Positions 24,799-28,727 of a stretch of 28,727 bases of DNA are shown in pieces; the stretch's first letter is position 1; every line of letters begins with the position of its first letter. The notes beneath the pieces are model-generated. The model saw only the letters and a program-made list of their open reading frames with translations. It made no database searches and had not been told where the DNA came from. This DNA is from an uncultured Eubacteriales bacterium (GTDB lineage: Bacteria > Bacillota > Clostridia > Oscillospirales > CAG-272), in assembly GCA_905205065.1 (NCBI GenBank), contig CAJLCI010000030.1:1-28727 (forward strand), given 5' to 3'. Position numbers and translations under genes: made by a program.

Positions 24799-26901
24799 AT
24801 GAAAAACAGGACTTGTTGCTTTAACGGCAAAAAAGTACTTTCGCTTTTTACTTCAGCGGTTATGCTTTGCTCTGCGCTGTCAGTTGGTATATTTGCTGAG
24901 GATGATACGCGGAATACGATAGAGTACTATGTTTCTCCGGACGGATCTGATTCGGGCAGCGGAACTATAGACGATCCATTTGCTACGATAGCTGCCGCGA
25001 GGGACGCTGTGCGCGAAGCAAAGGACGGATTCAGCGGAGATATAACAGTGTATCTGCGCGAAGGCAGATATTATCAGGAAAGTACGCTTGAATTTACGTC
25101 TGAGGACTCCGGAAGCGATGACTGTACGATTACATATAAGTCATACGAGGGAGAGACGGCTATAATCGACGGGGCTGTTGCACTTGACAGCAGCAGTTTC
25201 ACAAAACCGGCAGCGGATGATGCTTTAGTAGCCAGAATAAAAGATTCCGCGGCAAGGGAAAACGTTCTTGTTTATGATTTAAGCGGTTTAAACATAAATT
25301 ATGATGAACAGCAGGCCGTATATTACGGTGGCAGCCGCGCACTTGAAGCGCGTTATCCTAACGACGGATATGTTATGGGCTTTGATAGCGTGAGTGGCAA
25401 AACATTTTACGATACAAGCAATGTTGTGAGTACGTGGGCAGAGCCGGTAGGCGTCAAGATTATCGGAATGTTTGAGATAGACTGGTCTAGTTCTGACGGA
25501 ATAATATCGTCATATGATTCTTCGTCCAATCGGGTTACGGTGTCAACAAGCTCTTCACTGAGTTACAATTCCGGCCGGTACTATTATGCGAATGTAATAG
25601 AAGAGATGGATATGGTCGGAGAATATTATATAGACGAAGAGACTGAGACGCTGTACTTTTATGCTCCTGCCGACTATATGGATATTGTTATAAGTATTGC
25701 AAGCTGTAAGGATGCCGTAATAAAAGCCGAGGTAAATAATTATACCTTTGACGGAATTATTATAGAGGGCGGTTATGATGACAATATCAGCATTACCGGA
25801 AACGACAACTGCATCGAAAATTCAACGGTTAGATGCTGCGGAGATACTAATATATATATAAACGGTTTCCGAAACACTTTGTATAATAATGAGATAAGCC
25901 ATTCAGGCGGAGGCGGTGTAAGCGTATTAGGCGGAGACAGTCTTAACTTGATTCCTTCGAAAACATTGGTTGACAATAACGCGATTCATGACTTCGGCGA
26001 GGTACATCGTGTTTACAACGGAGCTATGTATGTGGAGGGCATAGGTTTTACAATCACTCATAATGAGCTGTACAGAGGACCGCATACGTCATTCTCAAAT
26101 GTGGCATGCGAGATGCTTTTTGAAAATAACTATATACATGATGTCTGCTATGAAGCGGGAGACGCCGGTGCGATATACGAGGGCGGTTGGTCCGCAAACG
26201 GAAACATTTACAGAAATAATCTGTTTAAAGATATTGTAAATGATCTGAGCATCTACTATAGTCCGAACTGTTATTATAATGACGACGCCGGCGGAGGAAA
26301 GACATTTGTTTCCAATATTATCATAAATGTTGACGGACATGGAGTTGCCTGCGGAGGCGGACGCGACAATGTAATTACAGATAATATAATAATCGGTACG
26401 TCCGGTTTTGCATATGACCAGAGAGCCTATTATCCAGGTGCGGGACCTAATTCCGGATGGCAGCCGAATCAGGCAAGATTCGGGGTAGACGAGATGTACG
26501 GACTGTGGGCGTCGCTTATGCCGTGGGATTCGTCTGTGTGGGGACGGGTTGATAAAACACCGGCGTATGCAAGAGAGTCCTGGGCAATTATGTATCCATG
26601 GACGATGCTTCTGAAAACTACAAATGTGGTGGATCTTGAAGATAACTATGTACCTTATGCGTGGGGAAATACTGTTGTCCGTAATAATGTTTTGGGCATG
26701 GGAAGTAATTATGAGATTTCAAATCAGACAGAAGCGCATATAGAATATAGGGATAATATAAGCGGAATAATGCCTGAAGACATTTTCGTTGATTACGAGG
26801 GCGGAGATTATACCGTTAAAGAAGATTCAAAAATTTATAAGCTTATTCCGGGACTTAAGGCATGTGATATATCTACAGTAGGTATTCAGCCGGTCGATTG
26901 A
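24799..26901 (+). CDS. Secreted GH141-like right-handed beta-helix protein
   Basis: This 700-aa protein is the near twin of the previous gene in its N-terminal third and diverges after about residue 250. A signal peptide covers 1-33 (VLSLFTSAVMLCSALSVGIFA). Motifs are YYVSPDGSDSGSGT, YLREGRYYQESTL, ARYPN near 184, RYYYANVIEEMD, IHDFGEVHRVYNGA and THNELYRGPHTS. Both acidic motifs look intact: Asp455 in AGDAGAIYEGGW and Asp495/496 in YYNDDAGGG. The subgroup insertion is RAYYPGAGPNSGW. AGGGAGG at about 24784 gives a strong ribosome site before the ATG. It is the last beta-helix gene of the array; 287 bp and a candidate promoter separate it from the dockerin gene downstream. Secreted glycoside hydrolase activity is inferred. 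Confidence 0.75.
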   Translation: MKNRTCCFNGKKVLSLFTSAVMLCSALSVGIFAEDDTRNTIEYYVSPDGSDSGSGTIDDPFATIAAARDAVREAKDGFSGDITVYLREGRYYQESTLEFTSEDSGSDDCTITYKSYEGETAIIDGAVALDSSSFTKPAADDALVARIKDSAARENVLVYDLSGLNINYDEQQAVYYGGSRALEARYPNDGYVMGFDSVSGKTFYDTSNVVSTWAEPVGVKIIGMFEIDWSSSDGIISSYDSSSNRVTVSTSSSLSYNSGRYYYANVIEEMDMVGEYYIDEETETLYFYAPADYMDIVISIASCKDAVIKAEVNNYTFDGIIIEGGYDDNISITGNDNCIENSTVRCCGDTNIYINGFRNTLYNNEISHSGGGGVSVLGGDSLNLIPSKTLVDNNAIHDFGEVHRVYNGAMYVEGIGFTITHNELYRGPHTSFSNVACEMLFENNYIHDVCYEAGDAGAIYEGGWSANGNIYRNNLFKDIVNDLSIYYSPNCYYNDDAGGGKTFVSNIIINVDGHGVACGGGRDNVITDNIIIGTSGFAYDQRAYYPGAGPNSGWQPNQARFGVDEMYGLWASLMPWDSSVWGRVDKTPAYARESWAIMYPWTMLLKTTNVVDLEDNYVPYAWGNTVVRNNVLGMGSNYEISNQTEAHIEYRDNISGIMPEDIFVDYEGGDYTVKEDSKIYKLIPGLKACDISTVGIQPVD
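25250..25523 (+). repeat. 274-bp exact direct repeat, copy 2
   Basis: This segment is identical to 23089-23362, 2,161 bp away in the same orientation. Recombination between the copies would delete or fuse one paralogue, and long-read assembly would be needed to exclude collapse or chimera here. Confidence 0.9.
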
Positions 26902-27036
26902 TTTATTGCATATAAAATTCAACAAAAACTTAGGCTTTAAATTTAAAAAATTGAGTAAAAAACCAACACAAAATTTCGTCTGAAAAAAATATTAAATTTT
27001 GGGAAAAATTTTTATATACTGATTTGCATAATGTAC

Positions 27037-27065
27037 TTGATTTTATGTTTGAAATATGGTAGTAT
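27037..27065 (+). promoter_or_regulatory. Candidate promoter of the CBM9-dockerin gene
   Basis: TTGATT (27037-27042, 4 of 6) and TAGTAT (27060-27065, 4 of 6) are 17 nt apart in very AT-rich DNA. The start near 27072 would give a leader of about 115 nt. That leader contains a small perfect hairpin, CCGTG-TAATG-CACGG, at 27149-27163 just before the ribosome site AGAAAGGA. Confidence 0.42.
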
Positions 27066-27188
27066 ATATATGCGATCAGAAATTATCTGCTGTGTCGGTA
27101 TCTTTTGCGGTTCTTAAATTCGAATTGCGAAAGTATATATAAATAAAACCGTGTAATGCACGGAGAATAAGAAAGGAAGAAAGTAATC

Positions 27189-28484
27189 ATGAAAAAGAAT
27201 CTTTGCTTGATAACAGCCGCTGCAATGTTGTTCGGCGCTGCTGCTGTTATGCCGGCAAGTGCAGAAGGAGAGCCTGTTGTTCCTGACAAAGTGCTTGAGA
27301 CCGGTGATTATGAAGTCGTGGTTGACGGCAAAATTGATGAAGGTTATCTTCAGTCATATAGTATAAAACACGTTTGGCCGGAGGATCCTTCAGACTACTG
27401 GATGTCAGGTATATTCGGTACGGAAGACTATGAATATATAGACGCGGAAGGAAATCCTGTAAAAGAAGTGTATGGCGCGGAGGGCAGTAATTTCCGTGAG
27501 TACGACTGGGAAAATGGCATAGAAGCTACTTCTCATTTCCTGTGGAATGCTGAGTATAATCTTCTTTATGTCGCGGTCGAGGTACTCGACAGCTCTGTAA
27601 CAGGTATGGATGACGAACATTATGCTATGGCTGTGGAGACCGGCGTAAACGATGAAGGACCTTGGCTTACCGACGGTATTACTGTATGTATGAAATACGG
27701 TAATGACAGAGACGGTTACTTAAGCTTTTTGGCAAGAGCAGACGCGCTTGGACATGCCGCTTATCTTTCCTTGGGCAGTACAAATGGATTTGTTGAATGG
27801 AACAGATGGGCTAATGGACACGAAGAGAATAAAGAAGAAGGACTATGTGAGGTTGACTACATATATAATGAAGGCGGTAGCGAAAAGATTGGATATGTAG
27901 TGGAAATGGCTTTCCCGGTTTCACCGAATGTTCAGGAATCACTCATGCAGGACGGCGGCGAATTTGTATATGGTATTACAGTTTGTGATGTTCCGCTTGA
28001 CTTCCATTATGGCTTAGACTGGGGTAAGCTTGCTGATAACATCTATGCGGAAGGCTTTAATATCAACGATTTCGTACTTTTTAACGACGTGAATACAGTT
28101 GACAACGGTCCTAAGTATGAAGTTGTATTGTCAGCTGATACTGTTACGGTAGAGGATACAAGCGATACAGCGGATACCGGCGATACATCTGACACCGCCG
28201 ATACTGCGGATACATCTGACACCTCTGATACATCTGATACATCTGATACTGGAGACGGTTCCGATACCGGTGATTCAAGCGATGTTCCCGGACCTGTAAT
28301 TGTAGGTGATATAAACGGAGATAATTCTGTAGATGCCCGCGATCTTTCTTATCTTATGAAGCTTCTGGCTGATGATAAAGGTATTGATGATCCGGAATGT
28401 GCAAATGCTGACGTCAACGATGATGGTAATATCAACGCTATCGACCTTACTGTTTTGATGAAGCTTATTGCTGATGCTGAATAG
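27189..28484 (+). CDS. Secreted CBM9-like carbohydrate-binding protein with C-terminal dockerin
   Basis: This 431-aa protein has a signal peptide at 1-25 (LITAAAMLFGAAAVMPASA, cleavage after ASA). Residues about 43-300 fit a CBM9-like or DOMON-type beta-sandwich: VVDGKIDEGYLQSYSIKHVW, then FLWNAEYNLLYVAVEVLDSS, then WLTDGITVCMKYG, and GYVVEMAFPVSP near 237. A (D-T-S/A/G)n linker spans about 320-365. A type I dockerin at 372-431 has calcium loops DINGDNSVDARDL and DVNDDGNINAIDL, each followed by a LMKL(L/I)AD helix. No catalytic domain is seen, so it probably binds glycan and attaches to a scaffoldin. Its dockerin helices resemble those of the DUF4838 protein (LMK-x-(I/L)AD), so both may dock to the same cohesin. 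It has its own candidate promoter. Confidence 0.8.
   Translation: MKKNLCLITAAAMLFGAAAVMPASAEGEPVVPDKVLETGDYEVVVDGKIDEGYLQSYSIKHVWPEDPSDYWMSGIFGTEDYEYIDAEGNPVKEVYGAEGSNFREYDWENGIEATSHFLWNAEYNLLYVAVEVLDSSVTGMDDEHYAMAVETGVNDEGPWLTDGITVCMKYGNDRDGYLSFLARADALGHAAYLSLGSTNGFVEWNRWANGHEENKEEGLCEVDYIYNEGGSEKIGYVVEMAFPVSPNVQESLMQDGGEFVYGITVCDVPLDFHYGLDWGKLADNIYAEGFNINDFVLFNDVNTVDNGPKYEVVLSADTVTVEDTSDTADTGDTSDTADTADTSDTSDTSDTSDTGDGSDTGDSSDVPGPVIVGDINGDNSVDARDLSYLMKLLADDKGIDDPECANADVNDDGNINAIDLTVLMKLIADAE
28155..28275 (+). repeat. Coding 9-bp repeats for an Asp-Thr-Ser linker
   Basis: Units close to GATACATCT repeat in frame and encode DTSDTADTGD-type linker residues between the CBM9-like module and the dockerin. 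A similar but shorter linker occurs in the DUF4838 protein. Such flexible linkers are common between modules of secreted glycan enzymes, and the repeat number can change by slippage. Confidence 0.75.
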
Positions 28485-28727
28485 TTTATTGCTGCCGATA
28501 AGAGTGTGATCTGAAAATATCGTCAGAATAAATCACCTGAGATAAAGAAATTATCCTTGACCGGTGCGTTACAAAAGACGTAGTTTATAGTACCGGAAAA
28601 GGAAGTATAAAAAGAATGCAGCCAATCGAAAAAGTCTGTATTCGGTTTGGGAAAATTCCGAAAGGAAGATAACCCTAAAAAGAGCAGTGAGAGCTGCGTT
28701 TAAGGAAACCGCAGGTATTCATATATA
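28485..28727. other. Contig-end intergenic stretch
   Basis: No gene, clear terminator or RNA is recognised in these 243 bases. A short frame from 28617 ends after 18 codons and has no support. Unlike the left end, no adapter sequence is seen. Confidence 0.6.

Noticed and set aside
28155..28275. 9-bp repeats as a regulatory satellite
   Set aside because: They are in frame within the CBM9-dockerin gene and encode a normal Asp/Thr/Ser linker.
28617..28673. Short frame near the right contig end
   Set aside because: It has only 18 codons, no convincing ribosome site and no recognisable product.

Overview
The window looks like one end of an assembled contig from an anaerobic Gram-positive Clostridia-type bacterium, most likely a gut or rumen fibre or pectin degrader in the Ruminococcus/Oscillospirales-Monoglobales neighbourhood. 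This placement is inferred from three things: type I dockerin modules, purine-rich Shine-Dalgarno sites with Gram-positive signal peptides, and a Firmicutes-style MBOAT/DHHW acyltransferase pair. No rRNA, tRNA, CRISPR array, transposase or phage gene was seen. Bases 1-48 match the Illumina TruSeq/P5 adapter at 47 of 48 positions, so the biological sequence starts near base 49.

Left part (49-5590). A glutamine-dependent NAD synthetase (nadE) converges on a two-gene minus-strand operon, and a perfect 19-bp-stem bidirectional terminator separates them. The operon encodes an MBOAT O-acyltransferase followed by a membrane-anchored DHHW/AlgX-like protein. Together they probably acylate a cell-surface or exported glycan. 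The DHHW protein carries an Ig-like (BIG2-type) insert. A good sigma-A promoter for this operon lies at 5701-5728.

Right part (6131-28484). All nine genes are on the plus strand and nearly all encode beta-helix or glycan-related proteins. First come two proteins without signal peptides: an 834-aa pectate-lyase-3/GH28-like beta-helix protein and a 652-aa GH141-like beta-helix protein. Next is a secreted DUF4838 protein with an N-terminal dockerin. Six secreted beta-helix paralogues of about 700 aa follow. A secreted CBM9-like protein with a C-terminal dockerin closes the block. The seven GH141-like paralogues share an N-terminal YVSPDGSD...GT module, an ARYPN motif, and two Asp motifs about 40 residues apart (GDAGA and Y-x-D-D/G/N). 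They fall into two subgroups by presence or absence of a YYPGxG insertion. Two neighbours share a 274-bp stretch without a single difference, which points to recent duplication or gene conversion.

The likely joint job is stepwise breakdown of a complex, branched plant or host glycan. Secreted beta-helix enzymes would act outside, the two dockerin proteins may attach to a cohesin-bearing scaffold encoded elsewhere, and the two leaderless beta-helix proteins would act on imported oligosaccharides. No transporter, regulator, cohesin or sortase gene is in the window, so this is inference.

Two intergenic regions, at about 8646-8784 and 17466-17711, hold related degenerate repeat elements in opposite orientation. 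The second carries ten tandem copies of a 16-bp unit. These and the tandem paralogue array are the least explained parts of the window.
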